Below, piece after piece: positions 22,384 through 31,558 of a stretch of DNA of 41,010 nucleotides; within the stretch, counting starts at the first letter, position 1; each line of letters begins with the position of its first letter. Under the pieces are notes generated by a model. The model searched no databases, was not told the origin of the DNA, and saw only the letters and a list, made by a program, of their open reading frames with translations. Location: positions 1 to 41,010 of the forward strand of contig CAMPIH010000003.1 of assembly GCA_946886275.1 (NCBI GenBank). The letters are read 5' to 3'. Both the position numbers and the translations under genes were made by a program. This DNA is from an uncultured Sphingosinicella sp. Lineage in GTDB: Bacteria > Pseudomonadota > Alphaproteobacteria > Sphingomonadales > Sphingomonadaceae.

Positions 22384-23679
22384 ATGGAACAAGCCGCGGG
22401 ACGCACGCCGCTGAAGCGGGTGATCATGTCGAGCCTCGTCGGGACGACGATCGAATGGTATGATTTCTTCCTCTACGGCTCGGCCGCCGCCCTGGTCTTC
22501 AATCGCCTCTTCTTTCCCTCCTACGATCCGATCACCGGCACCTTGCTGGCGTTCGCGACCTATGCGCTCGGATTCGTCGCCCGGCCGGTCGGCGGAATTG
22601 TCTTCGGCCATTTCGGCGACCGGATCGGCCGCAAGCGGCTGCTGATGCTGAGCCTGATCCTGATGGGTGTCGCGACCATCCTGATCGGCCTTCTGCCGAC
22701 CTATTCGCAGATCGGTATCTGGGCACCGATCGCCCTGATCGTCCTTCGCCTCGTCCAGGGCTTCGCGGTCGGCGGCGAATGGGGCGGAGCGGTGCTGATG
22801 GTGGCAGAGCATGGCGATTCCGCCCGGCGCGGTTTCTGGGCGAGCTGGCCTCAGGCCGGGGTCGCGGCCGGAAGCCTGCTCGCGACCGGGATCCTCGCTT
22901 TGATGGCGGGGGTGCAGAGCGAGGCCGATTTCCTCGACTGGGGGTGGCGGATCCCGTTCCTGCTTTCGGCCGTGCTCGTCGTGGTCGGCTTCTACATCCG
23001 CAACCGCGTTCCCGAGAGCCCGCTCTTCGAGGAGGCGCGGGAAGAACAGGCGGAGGCGCCGAAAATCCCGGCGATCGACGTCTTCCGTGAGCGGCCGATG
23101 GCGCTCGTCCTCGGCGCCGGCCTGCGGGTGGGCGAGAATATCTCCTATTACATCCTCACCGTCTTCTCGCTTTCCTACCTCGTCGACGTGGCGGACGAGA
23201 CTCGAAGCCTCGCATTGAACGCCCTGCTGATCGGCGCGGCCATCCAGTTCTTCGCGATCCCCTTCTTCGCCCATCTGTCGGACCGGATCGGCCGTCGTCC
23301 GGTCTATGCCTTTGGCGGCCTCGGCCTCGCCGCCTGGAGCTTCGCCTTGTTCCCGCTCCTCGGCAGCGGCGAGAATCTGTCGATCATGATCGCCCTTGTC
23401 GTCGGGCTCGTCCTCCACGGCGCGATGTACGGCCCGCAGGCGGCCTTCATCGCCGAGCTGTTTCCGACCCGGATCCGCTATTCGGGGGTCTCGCTCGCCT
23501 ACCAGCTGACGTCGATCGTGGCCGGATCGCTGGCGCCGATCATCGCCTTGTGGCTGTACCGCGAATATCAATCCGCCTTGCCGGTGGCGATCTACGTCGG
23601 TGCGAGCTGCGCGATCAGCGGCGTCAGCGCGCTCCTGGCGCGCGAGACGAAGGGCATCGATCTGAAGTCGATCAGATAG
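22384..23679 (+). CDS. MFS transporter, metabolite:H+ symporter (MHS) type
   Basis: A 431-residue protein with about 12 hydrophobic segments. The start region GTTIEWYDFFLYGSAAALVF is the hallmark of the MHS branch (ProP, KgtP, ShiA, CitA). The loop GHFGDRIGRKRLL is the MFS signature between helices 2 and 3, repeated as AHLSDRIGRRPVYAF in the second half. It is likely a proton-driven importer of an organic acid or osmolyte; the substrate cannot be told. The start is 14 nt after the lipoprotein gene, and a strong hairpin terminates it. Confidence 0.92.
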   Translation: MEQAAGRTPLKRVIMSSLVGTTIEWYDFFLYGSAAALVFNRLFFPSYDPITGTLLAFATYALGFVARPVGGIVFGHFGDRIGRKRLLMLSLILMGVATILIGLLPTYSQIGIWAPIALIVLRLVQGFAVGGEWGGAVLMVAEHGDSARRGFWASWPQAGVAAGSLLATGILALMAGVQSEADFLDWGWRIPFLLSAVLVVVGFYIRNRVPESPLFEEAREEQAEAPKIPAIDVFRERPMALVLGAGLRVGENISYYILTVFSLSYLVDVADETRSLALNALLIGAAIQFFAIPFFAHLSDRIGRRPVYAFGGLGLAAWSFALFPLLGSGENLSIMIALVVGLVLHGAMYGPQAAFIAELFPTRIRYSGVSLAYQLTSIVAGSLAPIIALWLYREYQSALPVAIYVGASCAISGVSALLARETKGIDLKSIR

Positions 23680-23683
23680 AAAA

Positions 23684-23717
23684 AGCCGCCGACTCCGGGG
23701 AGTCGGCGGCTCTTTCT
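23684..23717. terminator. Bidirectional intrinsic terminator
   Basis: AGCCGCCGACT (23684-23694) and its exact complement (23701-23711) enclose a CCGGGG loop. It is followed by CTTTCTC on the plus strand and, read on the minus strand, by CTTTTT-like bases. It lies 4 nt after the MFS gene and 23 nt after the rplI stop, so it can end both transcripts. Confidence 0.88.
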
Positions 23718-23734
23718 CATCGGCGGAAGAACGA

Positions 23735-24397
23735 TCAGGCCTGGTCGGCGGTCTCGTCTTCAGCCGTCTCGGCCTCGCTGGCCTCGGCCGGTACTTCCGA
23801 AGCCTCGGCGGGCGCTTCCGAAGCCTCGGTCGGCTCCGGCAGGATCTCGCCGGGCTCGGCGCCTTCGATCCGCTCCTCGGTGAAGCCGGCGACATCCTTT
23901 TCGAACATCTCGGCCATCACGTCCTTGCCGGCCGCCTGGAGCTCGGCCTCTTCGGGCGAGCGGGCGACGTTGACGGAGATCGTCACCGACACTTCGGGGT
24001 GAAGCGCGATCTTCACGTCCTGCATGCCGATCGCCTTGATCGGCCGATCGAGGACGATCTGGTTCTTCGCGACCTTGTAGCCGGCCGCTTCAAGCGCTTC
24101 GGCGAGGTCGCGAGCGGACACCGAACCGTAGAGCTGGCCGGTGTTCGACGCCTGCCGGATCAGCTGGATCTTGGCGCCGTCGACCTTCTTGGCCTCGGTT
24201 TCGGCCTCGCCCCGGCGCTCGGCGTTCTGCGCCTCGATCCGCTCACGATTGGCTTCGAAGACCTTGCGGTTCGATTCGTTGGCGCGAAGCGCCTTGCCGC
24301 GGGGGAGGAGGAAGTTGCGGGCATAGCCGTTCTTCACCTTCACCACGTCGCCGATGGAACCGAGCTTCTCGATTCGCTCGAGCAAAATGACGTCCAT
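23735..24397 (-). CDS. rplI: Ribosomal protein bL9 with long acidic tail
   Basis: A 220-residue bL9. The N-terminal domain MDVILLERIEKLGSIGDVVK binds 23S rRNA, and the long helix and C-terminal domain follow to about residue 150, the usual end of the family. The remaining 60-70 residues are an acidic, alanine-rich tail with repeats of the type EASEAPAEASEVPAEASEAE. It follows rpsR by 12 nt in the conserved rpsF-rpsR-rplI operon. Confidence 0.97.
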   Translation of the reverse strand: MDVILLERIEKLGSIGDVVKVKNGYARNFLLPRGKALRANESNRKVFEANRERIEAQNAERRGEAETEAKKVDGAKIQLIRQASNTGQLYGSVSARDLAEALEAAGYKVAKNQIVLDRPIKAIGMQDVKIALHPEVSVTISVNVARSPEEAELQAAGKDVMAEMFEKDVAGFTEERIEGAEPGEILPEPTEASEAPAEASEVPAEASEAETAEDETADQA

Positions 24398-24409
24398 TGC
24401 TCTCGCTCC

Positions 24410-24634
24410 TTATTTCACGACGTAGGGAAGAAGGCCGAGGTGGCGCGAGCGCTTGATCGCCTTCGCCAGCTCGCGCTGCTTCTTGGTGGAGACGGCGGTG
24501 ATCCGGCTCGGGACGATCTTGCCGCGCTCGGAGACGAAGCCCTGGAGCAGGCGGACGTCCTTATAGTCGATCTGCGGGGCGTCCTTGCCCGAGAAGGGGC
24601 AGCTCTTGCGGCGGCGGAAAAATGGGCGTGCCAT
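24410..24634 (-). CDS. rpsR: Ribosomal protein bS18
   Basis: A 74-residue bS18 of normal length with the family core [20 protein letters not shown] and a basic C-terminal half that binds 16S rRNA beside bS6. The start is 17 nt after the rpsF stop. It retains one cysteine (KSCPFSG) and so is not the fully zinc-binding form. Confidence 0.97.
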   Translation of the reverse strand: MARPFFRRRKSCPFSGKDAPQIDYKDVRLLQGFVSERGKIVPSRITAVSTKKQRELAKAIKRSRHLGLLPYVVK

Positions 24635-24651
24635 GTTGCTGTCTCCCTTCC

Positions 24652-25092
24652 TTAAGCTTCGACTTCGTCGCGGCGGCCACGGCCGGCGCGCTCGCCACGG
24701 TCGCCACGGTCACGGTCGCCACGGTCGAAGCGGTCGCCGCGATCGTCGTCGCCGCGGCGCTTGTCGCGGTCGCCGCGACGCATCATCGCCGACGGACCCT
24801 GCTCATGAGCGTCGACCTTGATGGTCATGTAGCGGATGACGTCCTCGTTGATCTGGGTCTGGCGCTCCAGCTCGGCGACCACGGGGGCGGGCGCCTCGAA
24901 GTCGAGGGCGACATAATGCGCCTTGCGGTTCTTCTGGATTCGGTAGGCGAGGTTGCGGAGACCCCAGGTCTCGGTCTTCACGACCTTGCCGCCATTATCC
25001 TCGATGATCTTGGTGGCGGTTTCCGCCAGCGCGTCCACCTGAGCCTGAGCCAGGTCCTGACGCGCGAGAAACACATGCTCGTAAAGCGGCAT
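24652..25092 (-). CDS. rpsF: Ribosomal protein bS6 with Arg/Asp-rich tail
   Basis: A 146-residue bS6. Residues 1-100 are the usual fold ([39 protein letters not shown]). Residues about 105-146 form a repetitive tail of RGD, RDRGDR and GERAGRGRR units, probably disordered. The ATG at 25092 gives the family N-terminus; earlier in-frame starts add an unrelated stretch. It is the first gene of the rpsF-rpsR-rplI operon, with its promoter expected in the 275-nt gap before the divergent dehydrogenase. Confidence 0.96.
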   Translation of the reverse strand: MPLYEHVFLARQDLAQAQVDALAETATKIIEDNGGKVVKTETWGLRNLAYRIQKNRKAHYVALDFEAPAPVVAELERQTQINEDVIRYMTIKVDAHEQGPSAMMRRGDRDKRRGDDDRGDRFDRGDRDRGDRGERAGRGRRDEVEA

Positions 25093-25367
25093 GTTGCGCA
25101 TTTCCTTCTTTTGGCCGATCGCTGACGCCGCCCATTGCGGACGCCCCTCCGGCTGTCGTCTCGAAAGCAAAGACCGGGGCTGAAGGCATCGCCTCCGCCC
25201 CGGGCTGCGCGCCACATGGCGGAGAAGGCGGCGAAAATCAACCCCGCAGCGACAGGTCCCGACCGGAACTGCAGCGGCAGGAGCTTCGTACTTTGCCGTG
25301 GAAGCCCCGGTCTTCCCGGCGTATCGCCGCCTCGACCCCGTTTCAGCCGATGAGAGGAGACGTCCAA

Positions 25368-26417
25368 ATGGCCACCCGCGCTTATGGCGCCTATGCCGCC
25401 GACAAGCCGCTCGAGCCGATCGCCATCGAACGGCGCCCGCCCGGCCCGAAAGACGTCCAGATCGACATCGCCTTTTGCGGAGTCTGCCATTCCGATCTCC
25501 ACACCGTCCGTTCCGAATGGGGCGGAACGCTCTATCCCTGCGTGCCCGGGCACGAGATTGTCGGCCATGTCAGCGCGGTCGGCAACGAGGTCAGCCGCTT
25601 CCAGGTCGGCGACACCGTCGGAGTCGGATGCATGGTCGGCAGCTGCCGCCAATGCCCGGCCTGCGACGAGGGGCTCGAGCAATATTGCGAGAAGGGCCTG
25701 ATCGGCACCTATAATGGCCCGACCCAGGATCCGCCGGGCCACACGCTTGGCGGCTATTCGCAGCGAATCGTCGTCGACCAGGAATTCGTCCTCGCCATCC
25801 GCCACCTGGCAGAGCAGCTCGCCGCCGTTGCGCCGCTGCTGTGCGCGGGGATCACCACCTTCTCGCCGCTCCGCCACTGGCAGGTGGGACCCGGCCAGAA
25901 GGTCGGGATCGTCGGCATCGGCGGCCTCGGCCACATGGGCATCAAGCTGGCCCATGCCATGGGCGCTCATGTCGTCGCCTTCACCACATCGGAAAGCAAG
26001 CGTCAGGACGCGCTCGATCTCGGTGCCGACGAAGTCGTCGTCTCGCGTGACCGGGACGAGATGAAGAAGCACCAGCGAAGCTTTGATTTCATCCTCGACA
26101 CGGTGGCCGCAAGCCACGATCTCGACGCCTTCACCAGCCTTCTCAAGCGCGACGGCACCTTGTGCCTGGTCGGCGTGCCCGAACATGGCCATCCGTCGCC
26201 CAACGTCGCGACCCTCATCTTCGGCCGCCGCTCGATCGCCGGCTCGTTGATCGGCGGAATTCCGGAGACCCAGGAGATGCTGGATTTCTGCGCCGAGAAG
26301 GGGATCGTCGCCGACATCGAGATGATCTCGGCCAGGGACATCGACGACGCCTATGAGCGGATGCTTCGAAGCGACGTCAAATATCGCTTCGTCATCGACG
26401 CCGAGTCGCTTGCCTGA
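25368..26417 (+). CDS. Zinc-dependent NADP(H) alcohol dehydrogenase (YahK/CAD-like)
   Basis: A 349-residue medium-chain dehydrogenase. The catalytic zinc site is Cys and His in [10 protein letters not shown] and PGHEIVGHV. The structural zinc cysteines are in [15 protein letters not shown]. The nucleotide fold shows [13 protein letters not shown], with the following segment FTTSESK suggesting NADP(H) preference. It reduces aldehydes or oxidises alcohols; the branch includes E. coli YahK, which acts broadly on aldehydes. AGGAG lies just upstream of the ATG. It appears to be monocistronic, divergent from the rps operon. Confidence 0.93.
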   Translation: MATRAYGAYAADKPLEPIAIERRPPGPKDVQIDIAFCGVCHSDLHTVRSEWGGTLYPCVPGHEIVGHVSAVGNEVSRFQVGDTVGVGCMVGSCRQCPACDEGLEQYCEKGLIGTYNGPTQDPPGHTLGGYSQRIVVDQEFVLAIRHLAEQLAAVAPLLCAGITTFSPLRHWQVGPGQKVGIVGIGGLGHMGIKLAHAMGAHVVAFTTSESKRQDALDLGADEVVVSRDRDEMKKHQRSFDFILDTVAASHDLDAFTSLLKRDGTLCLVGVPEHGHPSPNVATLIFGRRSIAGSLIGGIPETQEMLDFCAEKGIVADIEMISARDIDDAYERMLRSDVKYRFVIDAESLA

Positions 26418-26508
26418 AGCGCCGGCGCGCTTGCTCCGCTGACATTTTCGACTCGGCTTGCACTGGGCCGGGCCGCTGCCTACCAGCCGCCGCCGGAAGG
26501 AGACTTAC

Positions 26509-27432
26509 ATGCGCGCATTCATCTTCCCGGGTCAGGGCAGCCAGGCGGTCGGGATGGGCAAGGCCCTGGCCGAAGCCAGCCGAGAGGCGCGGGCCGTGTT
26601 CGAGGAGGTGGACGAGGCGCTGAGCCGGAAGCTGTCGAAGCTGATGGCCGAAGGGCCGGTCGAGGAGCTCACCCTCACCGAGAATGCGCAGCCCGCGATC
26701 ATGGCCAATGCGATCGCGACCCTGCGCGCGTCGGGGATCGATCTCGCCGCCAAGGCCGGCTTCGTCGCCGGCCACAGCCTCGGCGAATATACCGCCTTGT
26801 GCGGCGCCAACACCTTCGATCTCGCCACCACGGCCGTCCTGCTCCGGCGCCGGGGACAGGCGATGCAGGCGGCGGTACCGGTCGGCGAAGGCGCCATGGC
26901 CGCCTTGCTCGGCGCCAATGTCGAAGTGGCTGAACAGGTGGCTCGTGCCGCCGCCCAAGGCGAGGTCTGCACCGTCGCCAACGACAATGACCCGTCCCAG
27001 GTCGTCCTCTCAGGCCATCGCGGCGCGATCGAGCGCGCGCTCGAGATCGCGAAGGAGATGGGAGCGAAGCGAGCGCTTCTCCTTCCGGTGTCGGCGCCTT
27101 TCCACTGCCCGCTGATGAAGCCGGCCGCCGACGTCATGGCCGAGGCGCTTGCGGAAGTGAAGATGGCGGTACCGGCGGTACCGCTCTACGCCAATGTCAC
27201 CGCTTCGCCGACCGATGATCCGGACCGGATCCGTGAGCTCCTGGTCGAGCAGGTGACCGGGATGGTTCGCTGGCGCGAAAGCGTCGCCGCCATGTTCGAG
27301 TCCGGAGTCACCCATTTCGTCGAGTTCGGCGGCAAGGTTCTTTCGCCGATGGTCAAGCGAATCGCCCCTGACGCCAATGTCACCAGCGTCGTCACCCCCG
27401 ACGACATCGACGCTCTGGTGAAGGAAGTTTAG
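26509..27432 (+). CDS. fabD: Malonyl-CoA:ACP transacylase
   Basis: A 307-residue FabD. FIFPGQGSQAVGMGKAL forms the oxyanion region, Ser90 in GHSLGEYTAL is the nucleophile, and the histidine in VSAPFHCPLM completes the dyad. It loads malonyl groups onto ACP for fatty-acid elongation in the cytoplasm. GAAGGAGA precedes the ATG. It heads the fabD, fabG, acpP, fabF cluster, in which only the interrupted gene at 28279-28776 is foreign. Confidence 0.97.
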   Translation: MRAFIFPGQGSQAVGMGKALAEASREARAVFEEVDEALSRKLSKLMAEGPVEELTLTENAQPAIMANAIATLRASGIDLAAKAGFVAGHSLGEYTALCGANTFDLATTAVLLRRRGQAMQAAVPVGEGAMAALLGANVEVAEQVARAAAQGEVCTVANDNDPSQVVLSGHRGAIERALEIAKEMGAKRALLLPVSAPFHCPLMKPAADVMAEALAEVKMAVPAVPLYANVTASPTDDPDRIRELLVEQVTGMVRWRESVAAMFESGVTHFVEFGGKVLSPMVKRIAPDANVTSVVTPDDIDALVKEV

Positions 27433-27487
27433 GGGGATCTCTGCACCTCAGCGTCTCTGCGCGAGCCCAATTACGGAGTAGGGAAAC

Positions 27488-28225
27488 ATGTTCGATCTTG
27501 GCGGAATGACGGCTTTGGTGACGGGGGCTTCGGGCGGGATCGGTTCGGCGATCGCCCGCGGGCTCGCGGCGCAGGGGGCTCGGCTTGCTGTGTCGGGGTC
27601 CAATTCGGACAAGCTCGAGGCGTTTCGCGGCGAGCTTGGCGGCGATCATGTCGCCATCGCCTGCAATCTCGGCGACGGCGCCGCGGTCGACGGCCTTGTG
27701 CCGCAGGCGGTCGAGGCGCTCGGCAAGCTCGACATCCTGATCAACAATGCCGGCGTCACCCGGGACAATCTGGCGATGCGGATGAAGGACGAGGAATGGT
27801 CCGAGGTCATCCGGATCAACCTCGAGGCCGCCTTCCGTCTCGCGCGGGGCGCATTGAAGCCGATGATGCGCGCCCGCTTCGGCCGGATCATCTCCATCAC
27901 CTCGGTGGTCGGTGCGACCGGCAATCCGGGACAGGCCAATTATGCCGCCTCCAAGGCGGGCCTGGTCGGCATGTCGAAGGCGCTTGCCCAGGAAGTCGGA
28001 AGCCGCGGAATCACCGTCAACTGCATCGCCCCCGGTTTCATCCGGTCGGCGATGACCGACGGCCTTCCCGAGGCCCAGAAAACCGCCCTGCTCGGCCGAA
28101 TTCCTGCCGGCGATCTCGGCACGGGCGAGGACATTGCCGCCGCCGCTGTCTATCTCGCCAGCCGCGAGGCCGGCTATGTCACCGGGCAGACGCTCCACGT
28201 GAATGGCGGGATGGCAATGCTCTGA
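27488..28225 (+). CDS. fabG: 3-oxoacyl-ACP reductase
   Basis: A 245-residue short-chain dehydrogenase with the NADPH-binding TGASGGIG (12-19), NNAG (86-89), and the catalytic Ser139, Tyr152 and Lys156 in SITSVVGATGNPGQANYAAS and K. It reduces 3-oxoacyl-ACP in each elongation cycle. It starts 55 nt after fabD. The usual next gene, acpP, is displaced by about 650 nt. Confidence 0.97.
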   Translation: MFDLGGMTALVTGASGGIGSAIARGLAAQGARLAVSGSNSDKLEAFRGELGGDHVAIACNLGDGAAVDGLVPQAVEALGKLDILINNAGVTRDNLAMRMKDEEWSEVIRINLEAAFRLARGALKPMMRARFGRIISITSVVGATGNPGQANYAASKAGLVGMSKALAQEVGSRGITVNCIAPGFIRSAMTDGLPEAQKTALLGRIPAGDLGTGEDIAAAAVYLASREAGYVTGQTLHVNGGMAML

Positions 28226-28278
28226 TTGTCCGCTAAGCTCAAAGGCCTGCGCCTTGCCGCCACGCTGGAGGTCGTTCG

Positions 28279-28776
28279 ATGATTGCTGTCGTTTCCGTGG
28301 CCTTGCTCGCGCTTGCTCAGCCAAAACCACATGCAATCGGCGTCGATTGCGTCGTCTCGGCCATATCTGCCCCGGATCGCGCCAGTCTCGTCACCAATGC
28401 GCTGGACGGCCGAGCGCAGGGCTTCGACGCCCTGATCTCCGCCGTCCGTATTTGCGGCCGCGACCAGTGGAACGCGGAGTAGCAAGGGACGATGGCCGGC
28501 GCGGCCATGTCCATTTTTCTCAGGGACGATTCTGCGGGAAAGCTGACCGCCGTCGGCGTGCCGACTCGGGAAATCGACCGCTGGTTCAGCGAGCAGCACG
28601 CCGAGTTCCAGACCAATACCGAAGTCACGGATGCCGAGGCGACGCGACTGATAGATCGTTTGCACGGGCAAGGCTTTGCGATGGAGCTGCTGGACGCCAA
28701 CGGCACCGCCATCGGCACCTATCTGGGCGCTTTGATCATTCTCCGGCGGGTCGAGCAGGGATTGCCCATTGACTGA
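28279..28776 (+). pseudogene. Exported protein gene interrupted by an in-frame amber codon
   Basis: Two stretches in the same frame, 28279-28482 (67 residues) and 28492-28776 (94 residues from its ATG), are separated only by TAG (28480-28482) and three codons. Read through the amber they make a single product of about 165 residues: a signal-like N-terminus (MIAVVSVALLALAQPKPHAI), then helical segments around CGRDQWNAE-stop-QGTMAGAAMS and REIDRWFSEQHAEF. Both halves have coding-like composition and no separate strong start for the second, although AAGG sits before ATG 28492. Likely a pseudogene; separate translation or read-through cannot be excluded. It lies between fabG and acpP. Confidence 0.6.
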
Positions 28777-28880
28777 CCGGGACGGCGCTTCGATGCCGGC
28801 GCAACATGCGGCGCACTTGCGCTAGGGGCGCCGGTGCGGCTAGGGCAGGGCCAACAAAAGCCTCTAGGGAAAGGTTGATT

Positions 28881-29117
28881 ATGAGCGAGACTGCTGACCG
28901 CGTTAAGAAGATCGTTGTCGAGCATCTGGGCGTCGAAGGCGACAAGGTCACCGAGGAAGCGAGCTTCATCGACGATCTCGGCGCGGACAGCCTCGACATC
29001 GTCGAGCTGGTCATGGCGTTCGAGGAGGAGTTCGGGGTCGAGATCCCGGACGACGCCGCCGAGAAGATCACGACGGTGAAGGACGCCATCGATTATATCG
29101 AGCAGAACAAGGCCTGA
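28881..29117 (+). CDS. acpP: Acyl carrier protein
   Basis: A 78-residue acidic protein with the phosphopantetheine-bearing serine in [19 protein letters not shown]. It carries growing acyl chains for the fatty-acid synthase and other pathways. Length, the DSL motif and the tail [11 protein letters not shown] are standard. It probably has its own promoter in the gap upstream and is followed by a strong hairpin before fabF. Confidence 0.98.
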   Translation: MSETADRVKKIVVEHLGVEGDKVTEEASFIDDLGADSLDIVELVMAFEEEFGVEIPDDAAEKITTVKDAIDYIEQNKA

Positions 29118-29165
29118 CGCTTCGGGCCATCCGCCGCCCGGCGGTGGTCGAGCCGCTTTGACTTG

Positions 29166-29204
29166 AAAACGGCTCCCCGCCGGCGGTTGGGGGGCCGTTT
29201 GTCC
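29166..29204 (+). terminator. Hairpin with T-rich end between acpP and fabF
   Basis: AAACGGCTCCCC (29167-29178) pairs with GGGGGGCCGTTT (29189-29200), with one G-T pair, around a 10-nt loop. It is followed by GTCC after the TTT. It should end or attenuate acpP transcripts, so the abundant carrier-protein mRNA is made in excess over fabF. fabF starts 24 nt beyond the stem. Confidence 0.75.
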
Positions 29205-29224
29205 ATCTTGGGAGTTTGATCGAA

Positions 29225-30484
29225 ATGCGCCGTGTCGTCGTCACCGGTCTAGGCCTCGTCACTCCGCTCGGCGGGGACGTCGAGACGAGCTGGAAAAACA
29301 TCCTGGCCGCCAAGAGCGGCGCCACCCGGATCACCCGCTTCGACCCGACCGACTTCGCCTGCCAGGTCGCCTGCGAGGTGAAGCCGCCGGAGCATGAATA
29401 TGGCTTCGATCCGGCCAAGAGGATCGACCACAAGGTGCAGCGCCAGGTCGATCCCTTCATCGTCTACGGTCTCGACGCCGCCGGTCAGGCGCTCGAGGAT
29501 TCCGGCCTGACCGACATGAGCGAAGAGGAGCGTTTCCGCGCCGGCGTGTCGATCGGCTCTGGAATTGGCGGCCTCCCGGGGATCGAGAAGGAATCGATCG
29601 TCCTTCACGAAAAGGGGCCGAGGCGGGTGAGCCCGCACTTCGTCCATGGCCGCCTCATCAACCTCATCTCCGGCCAGGTCTCGATCCGCTACGGCCTGAT
29701 GGGCCCCAACCATGCCGTCGTCACCGCCTGCTCGACCGGCGCCCATTCGATCGGCGACGCGGCGCGGATGATCGCGATGGACGATGCCGACATCATGCTC
29801 GCCGGCGGCGCCGAGGATGCGCTCTGCCCGCTCGGCATCGCCGGCTTCTCCCAGGCGCGGGCGCTTTCGACCAACTTCAACGACCAGCCGGAACGGGCGA
29901 GCCGCCCCTATGACAAGGATCGCGACGGCTTCGTCATGGGTGAAGGCGCCGGAGTGGTCGTCCTCGAGGAATATGAAAGGGCCAAGGCCCGCGGCGCCCA
30001 TATCTATGCCGAGCTGGTCGGCTACGGCATGTCGGGCGACGCCTATCACGTCACTGCGCCTCACCCCGAAGGCGCCGGCGGCTATCGCGCCATGCAGGCC
30101 GCGATGAAGCGATCCGGGCTCGACCTCGGCGATATCGACTATATCAACGCCCACGGCACCTCGACTCCGCTCGGCGACGAGCTCGAGCTGGGCGCGGTCA
30201 GGCGGCTGTTCGGCGATCATGTCGATACCCTGTCGATGAGCTCGACCAAGTCCGCCATCGGTCACCTTCTCGGCGGCGCCGGTGCCGTCGAATCGATCTT
30301 CTGCATCCTCGCGCTTCGCGACCAGATCGTTCCGCCGACGCTCAATCTCGACAATCCCAGCGAGGGCACGGCAGGAGTCGACCTGGTCCCGCACAAGGCC
30401 AAGGAACGCAAGGTGAAGGCGGTGCTCAACAACAGCTTCGGCTTCGGCGGCACCAATGCCAGCCTGGTGATGAAGGCCGTCTAG
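29225..30484 (+). CDS. fabF: 3-oxoacyl-ACP synthase II
   Basis: A 419-residue ketosynthase with the Cys-His-His triad: Cys169 in TACSTGAHSIGDA, one His in NAHGTSTPLGD and one in AIGHLLGGAG, plus the C-terminal FGFGGTNASLV. It condenses malonyl-ACP with acyl-ACP. The ATG at 29225 is preferred over a TTG at 29216 because MRRVVVTGLGLVTPLG is the family start. Confidence 0.97.
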   Translation: MRRVVVTGLGLVTPLGGDVETSWKNILAAKSGATRITRFDPTDFACQVACEVKPPEHEYGFDPAKRIDHKVQRQVDPFIVYGLDAAGQALEDSGLTDMSEEERFRAGVSIGSGIGGLPGIEKESIVLHEKGPRRVSPHFVHGRLINLISGQVSIRYGLMGPNHAVVTACSTGAHSIGDAARMIAMDDADIMLAGGAEDALCPLGIAGFSQARALSTNFNDQPERASRPYDKDRDGFVMGEGAGVVVLEEYERAKARGAHIYAELVGYGMSGDAYHVTAPHPEGAGGYRAMQAAMKRSGLDLGDIDYINAHGTSTPLGDELELGAVRRLFGDHVDTLSMSSTKSAIGHLLGGAGAVESIFCILALRDQIVPPTLNLDNPSEGTAGVDLVPHKAKERKVKAVLNNSFGFGGTNASLVMKAV

Positions 30485-30520
30485 GCGCGGCTCGGGGATC
30501 CCATCAGAGCCTCTCGAGTC

Positions 30521-31495
30521 ATGAAGCGCGGCCTCGTCCTGCTGCTGATCGTGCCGGCCTTGCTGATCGTCGCGGCCGGAGTGACGACGTGGCTGCTCTG
30601 GGCCGGCCCCGGTCCGACCTCCCAGCCGACGAGTCTGATCGTCGAGCAGGGATCGAGCGTCGCCAGGGTCGCCCGCCAGCTCGAGGAAGCGGGCGCGATC
30701 CGCGGCAGCTCGACCACTTTCCGCGCCTTCGCCCGACTGCTCGGCGCCCACGCGCCGATCCAGGCCGGCGAATTTCAGCTTCGCCCGAGGATGAGCCCGG
30801 CCGCCATCCTCACCCATCTTCAATATGGGCGGCCGGTCCAGCGGCTGGTGACGATCCCGGAAGGTATGCCTTCGGTGCTGGTGCACGAGCGGCTGATGAA
30901 GGTGCCTTATCTGACCGGCGAAATCGAAGTGCCGGTGGAAGGATCGGTTCTCCCCGACAGCTATAATTATCAGCGTGGCGAGAGTCGCGAGGCGGTGCTC
31001 GAGCGAATGCAGAAGGCGATGCGCGACACTCTGGCCGATCTGTGGCCCAAGCGCAGTCCGACGAGCGTCGTAGTGAGCCCGGAAGCGGCGGTCATCCTCG
31101 CCTCGATCGTCGAGAAGGAGACCGGCAAGCCTTCGGAGCGGCGGATGGTCGCCGGCGTCTACAGCAACAGGCTCAGGCGCGGAATGCCGCTCCAGGCCGA
31201 TCCCACGGTCATCTACCCGATCACCCGCGGGAGACCGCTCGGCCGGCGTATCCTGCGCTCGGAGCTGAACGCCAGGAATGGCTACAATACCTATTCGAGC
31301 GCCGGTCTTCCGATCGGGCCGATCGCCAATCCGGGCCGGGAATCGATCGCGGCGGTGCTCAACCCGGCGCCGACGAACGCCCTCTATTTCGTCGCCGACG
31401 GAAGCGGCGGCCACGTCTTCGCCGACACGCTCGAGCAACATAATGCCAACGTCCAGCGCTGGTACGCGCTTCGCCGTGCCCGAGGCGAGATGTAG
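30521..31495 (+). CDS. mltG: Endolytic murein transglycosylase MltG
   Basis: A 324-residue protein with an N-terminal membrane anchor (about residues 5-28), a LysM-like region and the YceG/MltG catalytic domain. The catalytic Glu198 is in ASIVEKETG, and the signature SNRLRRGMPLQADPTVIY follows. It cuts nascent glycan strands in the periplasm and helps set strand length. Its place after fabF is common in this group. Start spacing from fabF is 36 nt. Confidence 0.96.
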   Translation: MKRGLVLLLIVPALLIVAAGVTTWLLWAGPGPTSQPTSLIVEQGSSVARVARQLEEAGAIRGSSTTFRAFARLLGAHAPIQAGEFQLRPRMSPAAILTHLQYGRPVQRLVTIPEGMPSVLVHERLMKVPYLTGEIEVPVEGSVLPDSYNYQRGESREAVLERMQKAMRDTLADLWPKRSPTSVVVSPEAAVILASIVEKETGKPSERRMVAGVYSNRLRRGMPLQADPTVIYPITRGRPLGRRILRSELNARNGYNTYSSAGLPIGPIANPGRESIAAVLNPAPTNALYFVADGSGGHVFADTLEQHNANVQRWYALRRARGEM

Positions 31496-31558
31496 CGGCG
31501 GCTTGCGTCGACCGAAGCTGGAGCCATAACCAGCAGGGAAGGGTGAGGGTCGGTCAGC

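Noticed and set aside
22087..23895. Long minus-strand open frame opposite the MFS transporter, and similar long frames opposite fabF/mltG (29249-31441) and the oxidase (14277-16352)
   Set aside because: They run opposite strongly supported genes in GC-rich DNA, are full of charged low-complexity sequence and match no family. They are the usual shadows of high-GC coding strands.
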